From Klebsiella pneumoniae (lineage in GTDB: Bacteria > Pseudomonadota > Gammaproteobacteria > Steroidobacterales > Steroidobacteraceae): 46,318 bases of DNA. This document shows positions 35,195-43,252 of this stretch, one piece after another. A model generated the notes under the pieces. That model had not been told where the DNA came from. It did not search any database and was given only the letters and a program-made list of their open reading frames with translations. Every line of letters starts with the position of its first letter. The first letter of the stretch is position 1. The position numbers and the translations under genes were made by a program. Where the stretch lies: assembly GCA_945873095.1 (NCBI GenBank), contig CAMCBU010000017.1, forward strand, positions 1-46,318, in the 5' to 3' direction.

Positions 35195-35991
35195 GATGCG
35201 TCCCGCATGACCTCTGCAGCAGCGGCTAAAGCCGCCTCGCGAATCTCTCGTACGCGATTCTCGAAGCGATCATCGATCACCTTGTCACCTGCGCCGAGAA
35301 TCACACCGCCGCGCGCCACCAAAAGATCGGACTGCAGACGAATATGCATCGGGCGCTCGTTGGCACGCTCCAATAGCGCCACATCCTCAGGATGTAAGCG
35401 CGCCAGAATGGTCTGACCCTCACCAAGGGTGGAATCGAGTGCGTCGTTGAGCGACGCTTGCACGACTTGCAGATAGCGAGCAAGCCCTGCTTCACTTTGC
35501 AGATTTTGACGCGCGATCTGCGCGCCGATGTCGAGACCGGCGCGCGCAAGCGGCACCACCATTTCTCGCTCGAGCGCCGCCTGCTTATCGGAGAGCGCTC
35601 TTGCGGCTGCATCGAGCGCTAACATCGCAGCATCGAGGGCGGACGCCATCTCAGCGAGCGCCGCGTTACGACCGCGCTGCTCAGCCTCGGCGATCCGGGC
35701 TTCAATCTCTTCCTCACTTGGGCCGACCCCAACCGGCATCAGATCGACCAACTCGTCCGTCGATACAGCGTCGATCGGCTCGATCAACAACTCTGGGACA
35801 TCGTCCGCCGGCGTGATGATCGCCATACCATCGGCGAACGACGCGGGTGCCGCCATCTGCTTGGCATGCTCGCGCAGCAAGAATCCGGCACGTCGAATAG
35901 CGAAATGCCGTGCAGCGAATGAAGCCGAACCGTCGTTATCCGATCGTCGCAGGGTCTCGGCAGCGACGAACGGCGTTGCCGCCTTGAACAT
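35191..35991 (-). CDS. fliH: FliH, flagellar export ATPase regulator
   Basis: Binds FliI and anchors it to the C ring. The 266-residue protein has a variable N terminus, a helical middle (GPSEEEIEARIAEAEQRGRN, ALDAAARALSDKQAALEREM) and the C-terminal FliH/V-ATPase E-like domain (about 150-260: LQSEAGLARYLQVVQASLND, LHPEDVALLERANE, DLLVARGGVILGAGDKVIDD). It begins 12 bases after fliG and overlaps fliI. Confidence 0.9.
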   Translation of the reverse strand: MFKAATPFVAAETLRRSDNDGSASFAARHFAIRRAGFLLREHAKQMAAPASFADGMAIITPADDVPELLIEPIDAVSTDELVDLMPVGVGPSEEEIEARIAEAEQRGRNAALAEMASALDAAMLALDAAARALSDKQAALEREMVVPLARAGLDIGAQIARQNLQSEAGLARYLQVVQASLNDALDSTLGEGQTILARLHPEDVALLERANERPMHIRLQSDLLVARGGVILGAGDKVIDDRFENRVREIREAALAAAAEVMRDAS

Positions 35992-36003
35992 GTCGCTTCG
36001 TCC

Positions 36004-37062
36004 TTACACGTAGTCGGCGCCGCGACCGGAGAGCATCATCTCGCCGGCGTCGGAAAGTCGCCGCGCCGTGCGCAGAATTTGCTTTTGAGCCTCTTCCACT
36101 TCCGACAAACGCAACGGACCGCGACCTTCCATTTCGTCGACGAACATATCTCGAGCACGCGCCGACATGTTCGAAAGGAACTTGTCTTTGACCAGCTCGT
36201 CGGCGCCCTTGAGGGCTACCATGAGCTGCTCGCTCGGCACATTGCGCATGAGGGTCTGGATACTGCGATTGTCGCAACCCGAGAGATTCTCGAAAGCGAA
36301 CATATTGTCCTGAATACGCTGAGCGAGATCGGCATCTTTTTCGCCGAGACGCTTCATCATCGATTGTTCGATGTCTGTCTTGACGTAGTTCATGATCTTG
36401 GCGGCCGCTTTCACGCCGCCCACACTCGAGGACTTCAACGATGAGTTCGAGGAGAACTGCTGTTTCATGATCGCCTCGAGCTCGGCCATCGCCGTCGGTT
36501 GAATCGTTTCGAGCGACGCAACACGCGAGAGCGCCTCCGGACGCAGGGTCTCAGGGAGAAACCGCATGACATCCGCGGCCACGTCGTAGTCGAGAAACGA
36601 AAGTACGATGGCGATGATCTGCGGATGTTCGGCAGAAATCATTTCGGCGATAGAGCGCGCATCCATCCACTGCAGCACCTCGAGACCGCGATTCGCCGAA
36701 GCCGGCATGATGCGACTGAGCACGCTACTCGCCTTGTCCTCACCGATCGCCGCACGCAATACATTCTCGAGATAGTCGATGCCGCCACCGATGTTCGTTT
36801 GCTTCTTGATGGTGGCGATAAACCCATCAAGAACTGCGCTGACGGCCTCCTGAGATAGATCAGCGACGGACAACATGGCAGAGCTGAGATGTTGCACTTC
36901 TTTGGGAGCGAGGTGACGAATCACGCTCGCGGCTTCCTCTTCACCGAGCAGCATGAGCATGACCGCCGCACGCTGCGTATTGGAGAGTGCTGCCACTTCG
37001 GCCGCCACCTGTTCCGGATCCGGTCCGCCGGGCGCCGTTGCCAATGCCATTGCTTCAGCCAT
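36004..37062 (-). CDS. fliG: FliG, flagellar motor switch protein
   Basis: Rotor protein that contacts the stator and FliF/FliM. The 352-residue product has three armadillo-like domains with LSNTQRAAVMLMLLGEEEAA near the N terminus, the EHPQIIAIVLSFL motif in the middle domain, and the torque helix near the C terminus (MSARARDMFVDEMEGRGPLR). It begins 13 bases after fliF. Confidence 0.96.
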   Translation of the reverse strand: MAEAMALATAPGGPDPEQVAAEVAALSNTQRAAVMLMLLGEEEAASVIRHLAPKEVQHLSSAMLSVADLSQEAVSAVLDGFIATIKKQTNIGGGIDYLENVLRAAIGEDKASSVLSRIMPASANRGLEVLQWMDARSIAEMISAEHPQIIAIVLSFLDYDVAADVMRFLPETLRPEALSRVASLETIQPTAMAELEAIMKQQFSSNSSLKSSSVGGVKAAAKIMNYVKTDIEQSMMKRLGEKDADLAQRIQDNMFAFENLSGCDNRSIQTLMRNVPSEQLMVALKGADELVKDKFLSNMSARARDMFVDEMEGRGPLRLSEVEEAQKQILRTARRLSDAGEMMLSGRGADYV

Positions 37063-37075
37063 GATCGTCTCCGCG

Positions 37076-39004
37076 TCAGCCTAGATCGCGAGTGATGAGG
37101 TTCTTGAGCACCAGCGCTACGCGCTTAGCATCCTGCTCCACCATCATGCGCACGACCGTCACCTTGTCGTCGTAACTGTTGGCGGTATCGAGCATCTCGG
37201 CAGAGATACCCGCCTTCTTCTTCGGTTTGAGTCGCGCCTTGAGCCGCGATTTGAACTCTTCCATCGATTCGCCTTCGCGCATCTCGATGGTCTCGGTCTC
37301 GGCTGATTCGACTCCGCCCGCGATACCGGTCATCTCAGAGGCAGCGCCTGACGATGCCACCAGCGCTTCCGCCGACAACTCGCCACTCGCAATCAGTGCG
37401 GCTTTCATCTCATCGGGCGACATCTGCGCGGCCATCGGCGGCGGTGGGATGTAAGTAACCCGATTGATGATCGGTCGAACCACGAGGAAGCCCACCAGTG
37501 CGATCGCCAAGGCAACGAGCAGATACTTGGTGACATCAAGATACTGCGGCTGCTGCCACACCGGAAGTGGTATCACCGGCGCGGGCGGCTCGAAGCTGGT
37601 GCTGATGAGATTCACGACGTCGCCACGATTCACGTTGTAACCCACCGCCCCTTGCACGAGCGAAGTCAGCCGAGCGACTTCCTGCGCTGGCAGGGGACGA
37701 CGAGCCGGCGGTGTCGTAGCACCGGGTGCGGCGATAGCATCGTTGATGGCAACCGCGACGGTCAGACGACGCATACGAGGCGCCGGATCGACGACATACT
37801 GCACGGAGCGATCCATCTCGTAATTCTTGGCTTCGCTGCGCTCTTGGCCTCGTACGACCGGCTCATCGGTACCCGGAGCGGACTCGGCAGGCACCGTTGC
37901 ATCGGGCGTCGCAGCGACCGGCGGCGGGGGCTCATTCGACAGCGAGCCCGGCACGCCCTCGGATTTGGGTTCCGTTGTGGTCGACTCCCGCAACTGCTCG
38001 GATCGGACTTTCGTTCCCGTGCTAGTCGGATCAAAGTTTTCAACCGTGCGCTCGATCACCGAGAAATCTAGGTCTGCATTGACCTGCGCGCGCACGTTGT
38101 TAGCACCAAAGATCGGGCCGAGCAACTGTACGACTCTATCCGCATAGTCCGCTTCCAAACGCTGACGCAGCTCCAACTGCTTGGCGCTGAGATCCTTCGA
38201 CTCTGGCGTCTCGGTCAATAGACGACCGAACTGATCCACGACCGACACGTTCGCGGGCGTCATGTACGGGATGCTGGAAGACACCAAGTGGACGATCGCC
38301 TGGACTTGGCCCTCACCCACGACGCGCCCGTTGTAGGGAGTGACGATCACCGACGCTTTCGGTTCGGCGCGATCCCGTACGAAGGCACTTTGACGCGGCA
38401 GCGCGAGATGCACTCGCGCGTCCTGAACCGTATTGATGCGCCGAATACTTTGCGCCAATTCCTCTTCGATTGACGCGTTGTAGCGCGCTTGCTCCATGAA
38501 CTGGCTGGTGCCAAGCGGCATATTGTCTTTCAGACCAGAGAATCCGGTCGTCGCCTCTCGCGGCAGTCCGGCAGCCGCCAACATGATGCGCGCCTCGTGG
38601 AATTCGCTTGCAGGAACTTGCAAGGCACCGGTCAACGGATCAAGTGACACATCGACGCCGTTCTTCGTCAGTAGCTGCTGGGCCTGTTCCTTGTCGGCAT
38701 CCGCCATGCTGGGATAGAGCGCCCGCGGCGGTGAGGCCGACATCGTGGCATAGGCGACGATAGCGAGCAGGATCACCAAGCCAATGCCGAGATAGGGCAG
38801 TGCTGTGCGCACCATCGGTTTTTGCATGAAACCGCCGACGCCGCCCGATCCTGCGGCGACCAAGGCGGTGCTGTTGGTGTCCTCACCGGAGTTCGTACGA
38901 GCCATATCGCGCGAGGTCGAGACGGTCACACCACCATCGCCCATACCTGCGCGAGTGGTGGCATCCAGTCGAGAACCCAGAACCTCTGCTTCAACGGTAG
39001 CCAT
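37076..39004 (-). CDS. fliF: FliF, flagellar MS-ring protein
   Basis: Forms the MS ring in the inner membrane. The 642-residue product has a first transmembrane helix at about 69-88 (PYLGIGLVILLAIVAYATM), the periplasmic YscJ/FliF domain (ALYPSMADADKEQAQQLLTK, ARVHLALPRQSAFVRDRAEP), the FliF C domain, a second transmembrane helix around residue 500 (KYLLVALAIALVGFLVV) and a C-terminal FliG-binding tail. A 55-residue N-terminal cytoplasmic extension is longer than in E. coli. It follows fliE by 3 bases. Confidence 0.96.
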   Translation of the reverse strand: MATVEAEVLGSRLDATTRAGMGDGGVTVSTSRDMARTNSGEDTNSTALVAAGSGGVGGFMQKPMVRTALPYLGIGLVILLAIVAYATMSASPPRALYPSMADADKEQAQQLLTKNGVDVSLDPLTGALQVPASEFHEARIMLAAAGLPREATTGFSGLKDNMPLGTSQFMEQARYNASIEEELAQSIRRINTVQDARVHLALPRQSAFVRDRAEPKASVIVTPYNGRVVGEGQVQAIVHLVSSSIPYMTPANVSVVDQFGRLLTETPESKDLSAKQLELRQRLEADYADRVVQLLGPIFGANNVRAQVNADLDFSVIERTVENFDPTSTGTKVRSEQLRESTTTEPKSEGVPGSLSNEPPPPVAATPDATVPAESAPGTDEPVVRGQERSEAKNYEMDRSVQYVVDPAPRMRRLTVAVAINDAIAAPGATTPPARRPLPAQEVARLTSLVQGAVGYNVNRGDVVNLISTSFEPPAPVIPLPVWQQPQYLDVTKYLLVALAIALVGFLVVRPIINRVTYIPPPPMAAQMSPDEMKAALIASGELSAEALVASSGAASEMTGIAGGVESAETETIEMREGESMEEFKSRLKARLKPKKKAGISAEMLDTANSYDDKVTVVRMMVEQDAKRVALVLKNLITRDLG

Positions 39005-39007
39005 GCA

Positions 39008-39367
39008 TTACACCGTCATGCTCATGATTTCTTTGTAGGATTCCAAGATCTTGTTACGAACCTGGACAGTAGCTTCGAACGCAACCGAGGATTTTTGCAT
39101 CGCGATCGCGACGTCCGTCAGCGAAACGTCATCGCCGCGTACGTAAGCGGTTTGTAGCTCCCGCGAGACTCGCTGCTGCTCGTTCACTCGATCGAGCGCA
39201 ACTTTCATCGTGTCGGTGAAGTTGACCTTCGGCTCGCCCGAGGGCGGCATCAAGGGCGATGCCGGACCGCGAATCTCACCAGCTTCAATACCGGGCGGAC
39301 GCACCGACTCGCGCATTTGCCGCAACTGCTCCAACGCCTGCTTCATCGCAACCGATTGAATGGTCAT
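39008..39367 (-). CDS. fliE: FliE, MS-ring/rod junction protein
   Basis: Small (119 residues) exported adaptor between the MS ring and the rod. The C-terminal FliE domain is clear (VNFTDTMKVALDRVNEQQRV, then DVSLTDVAIAMQKSSVAFEA and VQVRNKILESYKEIMSM). Its start overlaps by 4 bases the stop of the upstream sigma-54 activator, so both should be on the RpoN-dependent transcript from 40452-40468. Confidence 0.94.
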   Translation of the reverse strand: MTIQSVAMKQALEQLRQMRESVRPPGIEAGEIRGPASPLMPPSGEPKVNFTDTMKVALDRVNEQQRVSRELQTAYVRGDDVSLTDVAIAMQKSSVAFEATVQVRNKILESYKEIMSMTV

Positions 39368-40419
39368 GCGACCACCATCGCCTGGCCGCTGTCACGCAGA
39401 CGAGCGAGCTTGTATCTGAGGGTTCTTTCGCTAATACCGAGTTTCGCAGCTGCGGCCATCTTGGTCGGCGTATCGCGTAGCGTTGCCATGATGAGCTCGG
39501 CCTCTTGAGCAATGCGCCAATCGGCTAGCGACTCCGGTGCGTCATTTGCTTCCTCGTCGGTCGCTGACGGCGGATCAGACATCGGCAGCGTCATCGGAAT
39601 GAAGTTGTTCTCTAACGGTAAACCGGTATCGAGACCGAGGTGCTCTGCTCGCAGGATCGATCCGTCAGCGATCACCATGGCGCGCTGAATGACGTTTTCG
39701 AGTTCGCGCACGTTGCCCGGCCAATCGTATGCACGCAGAGCAGCAACGGCCGAGTCGTCGAGCCGCATCGCACCCGAGATGTATTGATGCTTGTGCACCA
39801 TCGCACGGGCAAGCGGAATGATGTCACCCGGACGCTCGCGTAACGGTTTCAATTGCAGCGGAAAAATATTGAGTCGGTAGTAAAGATCTTCGCGGAAGCG
39901 GCCGGTCGCCACATCGCCCTTTAGATTGCGATTGGTGGCGGCGAGCAAACGGAACTGGGTCTTCTGCGGCTTGGTCGATCCGAGTGGGGTGAACTCGCGC
40001 TCTTGCAGCACTCGGAGCAATTTCGCTTGCACGTTCGGCGGCAGCTCACCGACCTCATCCAGAAAGAGCGTGCCACCATCGGCCTGCTCGAAATAACCGT
40101 GGAATCGCTGTACGGCACCGGTGAAGGCCCCCTTCTCATGACCGAACAGCAAATCTTCGACCATCGACTCGGGCAAGCAGGCGCAGTTGAACGCGACGAA
40201 AGGCCCCGCGCTTCGCAACGAAGTCTCGTGGAGATACCGCGCGAGTACTTCCTTGCCCGTGCCCGAGGCACCACCAATGAGCACCGTGACGTCGGTACGA
40301 GCCACACGCGAGGCTAGTGCGAGCAACTGCGCGGTGAACGGGTCGCCGTAGACGACCGAACCGGCGGCTGCCTCGGCATGGACATTCGCGTTATTCATGG
40401 ACTCGGACACGACGGACAC
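39364..40419 (-). CDS. FleR/FlrC-like sigma-54 activator without receiver domain
   Basis: Enhancer-binding protein of 351 residues with AAA+ and Fis-type DNA-binding domains. Walker A is GASGTGKE (50-57), the sigma-54 contact loop GAFTGA is at 97-102, Walker B in GTLFLDEVGELP, and the C-terminal helix-turn-helix at about 315-342 (KMAAAAKLGISERTLRYKLA). Only about 22 residues precede the AAA+ domain, so there is no response-regulator receiver as in FleR or FlrC. GTG 40419 is chosen over ATG 40398 because an AGGGAAGG site lies 6 bases before it. The gene is coupled to fliE and has its own sigma-54 promoter. Confidence 0.9.
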   Translation of the reverse strand: MSVVSESMNNANVHAEAAAGSVVYGDPFTAQLLALASRVARTDVTVLIGGASGTGKEVLARYLHETSLRSAGPFVAFNCACLPESMVEDLLFGHEKGAFTGAVQRFHGYFEQADGGTLFLDEVGELPPNVQAKLLRVLQEREFTPLGSTKPQKTQFRLLAATNRNLKGDVATGRFREDLYYRLNIFPLQLKPLRERPGDIIPLARAMVHKHQYISGAMRLDDSAVAALRAYDWPGNVRELENVIQRAMVIADGSILRAEHLGLDTGLPLENNFIPMTLPMSDPPSATDEEANDAPESLADWRIAQEAELIMATLRDTPTKMAAAAKLGISERTLRYKLARLRDSGQAMVVA

Positions 40420-40451
40420 ACGACACCTTCCCTGATCAGGTGACGAGGAGA

Positions 40452-40468
40452 AGCAACCTACGTGCCAG
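40452..40468 (-). promoter_or_regulatory. Sigma-54 promoter of activator-fliE operon
   Basis: Minus-strand sequence CTGGCACGTAGGTTGCT matches the consensus YTGGCACG-N4-TTGCW at every position, with GG and GC 10 bases apart. It lies about 35 bases upstream of the GTG start of the FleR-like gene and downstream of the terminator of the FleQ-like gene. It would drive the activator and the fliEFGHIJK genes. Confidence 0.85.
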
Positions 40469-40484
40469 TGGATGTTTTACTGCT

Positions 40485-40512
40485 TAAAAACAACAGGTTA
40501 CGGATGAACCTG
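40485..40512 (-). terminator. Rho-independent terminator of the FleQ-like gene
   Basis: On the minus strand, a stem CAGGTT/AACCTG (plus-strand arms 40494-40499 and 40507-40512, 7-base loop) is followed by a T-rich tract (GTTGTTTTT). It lies 14 bases beyond the stop of the FleQ-like gene and separates it from the sigma-54 promoter of the next operon. Confidence 0.65.
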
Positions 40513-40525
40513 AGGAGGCTAATCG

Positions 40526-41710
40526 CTACTGTCGGGATACCGACAGATCGTATTTTCGAAGCCGCTCGATCAGCGTGGTGCGAGCCAAACCGAGCAACTC
40601 AGCCGCGTGGGTGATGTTGCCCTCGGTCACCTTCATCGCCTCGCGGATCCAAGCCGATTCGAAATCGGCCAGCATCTGCTTGAGATCGACCGACGCGTTC
40701 GAGAGCGTCGGCGCCGCGCCAACCGGCAACTCGGCGCTCCAGTTCGACGACGAGTCGCCCCTGACGACATCGGCGATATCGGCGATATCGGCGACACAGT
40801 CTGCTGCTGCGTGCGCGGCCTCTTTTGCCGAGCCCAACTCTTCATCGCCCTGAAAAAGTTCCAGAATCGCTGCTTGCTCATCGGGTGAGCTCGCAGTCAC
40901 CACCGTCGATGCACCGCGCGGCAGCATCGAGGCAGGAATCGATTTCAGCGACAACTCTTGAGCCGGCCAGAAGACCGTCAGACGCTCAACGAGGTTGAGC
41001 AATTCACGGCAATTACCGGGCCACGAGTAAGAGGTCATCCACTCGCGAAGATCCTCACTCGCTCGAATCGGCAGCTGACCAGCAGTCGCACAGCGCTTGG
41101 CAAAGTGGTCGAACAAGATGGCGACATCGTCGCCACGATCACGCAGCGCCGGCACGTAAAGCGGCACGACATTCAATCGATAGAATAAATCCGCTCGGAA
41201 TTTTCCCTGCGAAATCGACTCTTCCAGTTGGCGGTGAGTCGCTGCGACGACGCGCACATTGACGGGGATGGAGCGATCATCACCCACTCGGTCAATCACA
41301 CGTTCTTGCAAGACACGCAGCAGTTTCACCTGCATATCGAGCCGCATGTCACCGATCTCATCGAGAAACAGCGTTCCCGAATTGGCCAGTTCGAATCGGC
41401 CGCGACGATCGGCGAGCGCACCCGTGAAAGCGCCTTTGGTGTGGCCGAAGAGCTCACTTTCCAAAAGATCAGCCGGTATCGCCCCGCAATTGACGGGCAC
41501 GAATCGGTTTGCTTGTCGGGTTGACAGACGGTGGAGGGATTGGGCGACGAGTTCCTTGCCGGTACCGGACTCGCCAAGGATCAGTACGGTGCTATCTGAC
41601 GTCGCTACGCGACGAATGAGCGCGCGCAACGAACGCATGGCAGGCGAATCTCCCGCCAACACGTCGAGTGCATCACCCTCGACGGGCCGCTTACCGGGGT
41701 TGGCGGCCAA
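40526..41710 (-). CDS. FleQ/FlrA-like sigma-54 activator without N-terminal receiver
   Basis: Predicted master flagellar enhancer-binding protein, 394 residues. Walker A GESGTGKE (46-53), GAFTGA (93-98), Walker B GTLFLDEIGDMR, and a Fis-type helix-turn-helix at the C terminus (NITHAAELLGLARTTLIERL). The FleQ receiver-like N-domain is missing: the AAA+ domain begins near residue 18. Linker residues ADIADIADVV come from a 9-bp tandem repeat. The only start in frame before the AAA+ domain is TTG 41710, with GGGGG six bases upstream; an in-frame stop lies at 41738-41740. A better Shine-Dalgarno (AGGGAGAGGG) further upstream is out of frame. Confidence 0.85.
   Translation of the reverse strand: MAANPGKRPVEGDALDVLAGDSPAMRSLRALIRRVATSDSTVLILGESGTGKELVAQSLHRLSTRQANRFVPVNCGAIPADLLESELFGHTKGAFTGALADRRGRFELANSGTLFLDEIGDMRLDMQVKLLRVLQERVIDRVGDDRSIPVNVRVVAATHRQLEESISQGKFRADLFYRLNVVPLYVPALRDRGDDVAILFDHFAKRCATAGQLPIRASEDLREWMTSYSWPGNCRELLNLVERLTVFWPAQELSLKSIPASMLPRGASTVVTASSPDEQAAILELFQGDEELGSAKEAAHAAADCVADIADIADVVRGDSSSNWSAELPVGAAPTLSNASVDLKQMLADFESAWIREAMKVTEGNITHAAELLGLARTTLIERLRKYDLSVSRQ
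40766..40792 (-). repeat. 9-bp tandem repeat (3 units) in FleQ-like gene
   Basis: Three 9-base units (plus strand GACATCGGC, GATATCGGC, GATATCGGC) encode the in-frame repeat ADIADIADV in the linker between the AAA+ and DNA-binding domains. Copy-number change would preserve the frame. Confidence 0.8.
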
Positions 41711-41747
41711 ACGGCGCCCCCGCGCAACTCTTACGCGTCAAAACCCT

Positions 41748-41812
41748 CTCCCTGATATCCGCCTGTTTCAATCCATTTTGGATCGAAACTGACGGGATAC
41801 TACATCAGGGAG
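41748..41812 (-). promoter_or_regulatory. Nested inverted repeats upstream of the FleQ-like gene
   Basis: An outer pair of perfect 9-base arms, CTCCCTGAT (41748-41756) and ATCAGGGAG (41804-41812), encloses an inner pair of 10-base arms, TTTCAATCCA (41766-41775) and TGGATCGAAA (41779-41788, one mismatch, 3-base loop). The whole lies between the fliS stop and the FleQ-like start. On the minus-strand RNA the inner pair makes a tight hairpin and the second outer arm includes a Shine-Dalgarno-like AGGGAG. It may be an operator or a leader structure; no typical terminator T-tract follows. Confidence 0.5.
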
Positions 41813-41818
41813 CGGCGT

Positions 41819-42241
41819 TCAGGTACGAACGACGAACATACGCTGGTTGACCTGCCCCACGGTGACCGGATTGATGGAGGCCCAAGCCTCGCGAACCTGG
41901 CCCAGCAAGTCTTCGCATTCGGCGAGGTCGACCGTATCTGTCGCGCCACCCGCGCGAACCAGCTTTCGAATCAAAAACTGATAAAAATCATCGAGATGCG
42001 ATGCCACCGCACCGCCATTTTGAACATCCAAAGTCTCGCGAAGACCATTGAGTATGGTCAATGCGCGGCTAACCGACGAGCTCACGGCACGACGCTCTGT
42101 GCGCTCGGCGTGGGCGCGAGCCAGACGGATCGCCTCTATGGCGCCGTCGTACATCATGATGACGAGGTCGCGTTTATCGGCATCCGTGCAACGTACGTCG
42201 ACGGCGGCTGACCGATAGGCTTTGAGTGCAAGTGCAGACAT
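41819..42241 (-). CDS. fliS: FliS-family flagellin export chaperone (second copy)
   Basis: Four-helix chaperone that keeps flagellin from polymerising in the cytoplasm. The 140-residue product shows the FliS pattern: ALKAYRSAAVD, LVIMMYDGAIEAIRLARAHA, ILNGLRETLDVQNGG, LDDFYQFLIRKLVRA. ATG 42241 is chosen because GGAG lies 9 bases upstream; an ATG at 42256 has no ribosome site. A sigma-28-like promoter is placed 40-70 bases upstream. It is about as divergent from the other fliS as two separate families would be, so the two may serve different flagellins or another partner. Confidence 0.85.
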   Translation of the reverse strand: MSALALKAYRSAAVDVRCTDADKRDLVIMMYDGAIEAIRLARAHAERTERRAVSSSVSRALTILNGLRETLDVQNGGAVASHLDDFYQFLIRKLVRAGGATDTVDLAECEDLLGQVREAWASINPVTVGQVNQRMFVVRT

Positions 42242-42283
42242 GGTGTGGTGCTCCATGAACGGCGCGATTGCCGTACAGGAGTC

Positions 42284-42310
42284 AAGTCGGCGCTTGTCAG
42301 CCGATCTTTA
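42284..42310 (-). promoter_or_regulatory. Sigma-28-like promoter of the second fliS
   Basis: Minus-strand TAAAGATC (plus 42307-42310 for TAAA) and GCCGACTT (42284-42291) are separated by the exact 15 bases expected from TAAA to the -10 octamer in the consensus TAAAGTTT-N11-GCCGATAA. The -35 half and GCCGA match; the last three bases of the -10 do not. It lies about 42 bases upstream of the fliS start. Confidence 0.4.
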
Positions 42311-42337
42311 GCCCATAGCTTGCGAGCCCGAGGATTA

Positions 42338-42361
42338 GCGGCGGGGGTTCCCCCCCGCCGC
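42338..42361 (-). other. GC-rich stem-loop between the two fliS genes
   Basis: A perfect 10-base stem GCGGCGGGGG/CCCCCGCCGC (arms 42338-42347 and 42352-42361) with a 4-base loop lies 29 bases downstream of the first fliS stop. Neither strand has a T-tract after it, so it is not a canonical intrinsic terminator; it could protect the upstream mRNA 3' end or cause pausing. Confidence 0.5.
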
Positions 42362-42390
42362 GATCCCGACAAGAAAAAGCGTACCCGCCC

Positions 42391-42870
42391 CTAGCAGGCA
42401 GCGGCTACCGCGGCACCACTGCGTGCCGCCGCCAGCCGACTCGGTTCCGCTCTCTCTCTCGTCTGTACCGGCGCAACCGTAGCGCGCCGAGCCAACTCGC
42501 CCCAAGCCTCTCGTACCGACTTCACCCAGGTCAGACACTGGTCGAGCAATTCGATATCTCGCCGTGTCTGAGCGTGAATGATTTGCGAAGTCAGCGCGTT
42601 GTAGAAACGCAGCAGATCTTGCGCAACCGGTTGCCCGTTGTCGAAGTCGAGCGTCTCGCGCAGACCGGAGATGATGGTCATCGCACGAGCGAAGTGACGA
42701 CCGACGTCGCGATACTCCTTCCGCTCGAGGCAAGCCTTACCCGCGACCAGCGACTCGATGATGCCGTCATACAACAAGACGACCAGCTCCGCGCCCTTGC
42801 CGCCATGTGCCGTCGATTCGGTTTCGACTGCCTTGTACGCTTTCAATCCACTTTTAAACATTGGTGCCAT
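42391..42870 (-). CDS. fliS: FliS, flagellin export chaperone
   Basis: FliS chaperone, 159 residues: KSGLKAYKAVETES, AELVVLLYDGIIESLVAGKA, IISGLRETLDFDNGQPVAQD, LLRFYNALTSQIIHA. A 30-residue Arg/Ala-rich tail (REAW...ARSGAAVAAAC) exceeds the usual length. ATG 42870 is favoured by GGAG eight bases upstream. It starts 5 bases after flaG, so flaG-fliS are coexpressed; fliD, normally between them, is absent. Confidence 0.92.
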   Translation of the reverse strand: MAPMFKSGLKAYKAVETESTAHGGKGAELVVLLYDGIIESLVAGKACLERKEYRDVGRHFARAMTIISGLRETLDFDNGQPVAQDLLRFYNALTSQIIHAQTRRDIELLDQCLTWVKSVREAWGELARRATVAPVQTRERAEPSRLAAARSGAAVAAAC

Positions 42871-42875
42871 TTTCG

Positions 42876-43232
42876 TTACTCCATTCGGTCAACTAAAATT
42901 CCAGTCAACTCATCAATATTCCTCGTGATCCGCAGCGCTTCATCGCTCGGAATCTTTCGCAAAACATCGCCGGTGCGCTGATCGGTAACCGTGAACACGA
43001 CCGTGCCATTCACGGACTCGATACCCACACTCACGCTTCCGCCGACTTGCTCGAGACGATCAGTCAGCGCCTTGGCGACGCCTCTAGGTTCTAGCGACGA
43101 CTGCGCGCTCGGACCCGCTTCACTGGACGAAGGCTTCGAGACCTCAACCGCCGCGGATCGCTCCGCCCAGTCGCTCGTCACTTCCGCGCGTTGCCCGGTG
43201 CTCGCTGCGACCGCATTAACTGTTGCTGCCAT
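42876..43232 (-). CDS. flaG: FlaG family protein
   Basis: FlaG proteins influence filament length in polar-flagellated bacteria; their mechanism is not settled. The 118-residue product has a variable N-terminal half and the conserved FlaG domain (LTDRLEQVGGSVSVGIES, VVFTVTDQRTGDVLRKIPSD, LRITRNIDELTGILVD). A GGAGG site precedes the ATG. It begins 20 bases after the first flagellin gene ends, so may be read from the flagellin transcript. Confidence 0.9.
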   Translation of the reverse strand: MAATVNAVAASTGQRAEVTSDWAERSAAVEVSKPSSSEAGPSAQSSLEPRGVAKALTDRLEQVGGSVSVGIESVNGTVVFTVTDQRTGDVLRKIPSDEALRITRNIDELTGILVDRME

Positions 43233-43252
43233 GATTCAGTACCTCCGTTTCA

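Noticed and set aside
40526-41710. FleQ-like gene as a pseudogene truncated at the 5' end
   Set aside because: All AAA+ and helix-turn-helix motifs are intact and the frame is open; a natural receiver-less form is more likely, though a frameshift upstream cannot be excluded.
42338-42361. GC-rich hairpin read as an intrinsic terminator
   Set aside because: No T-tract follows on either strand, so it is listed only as a stem-loop.
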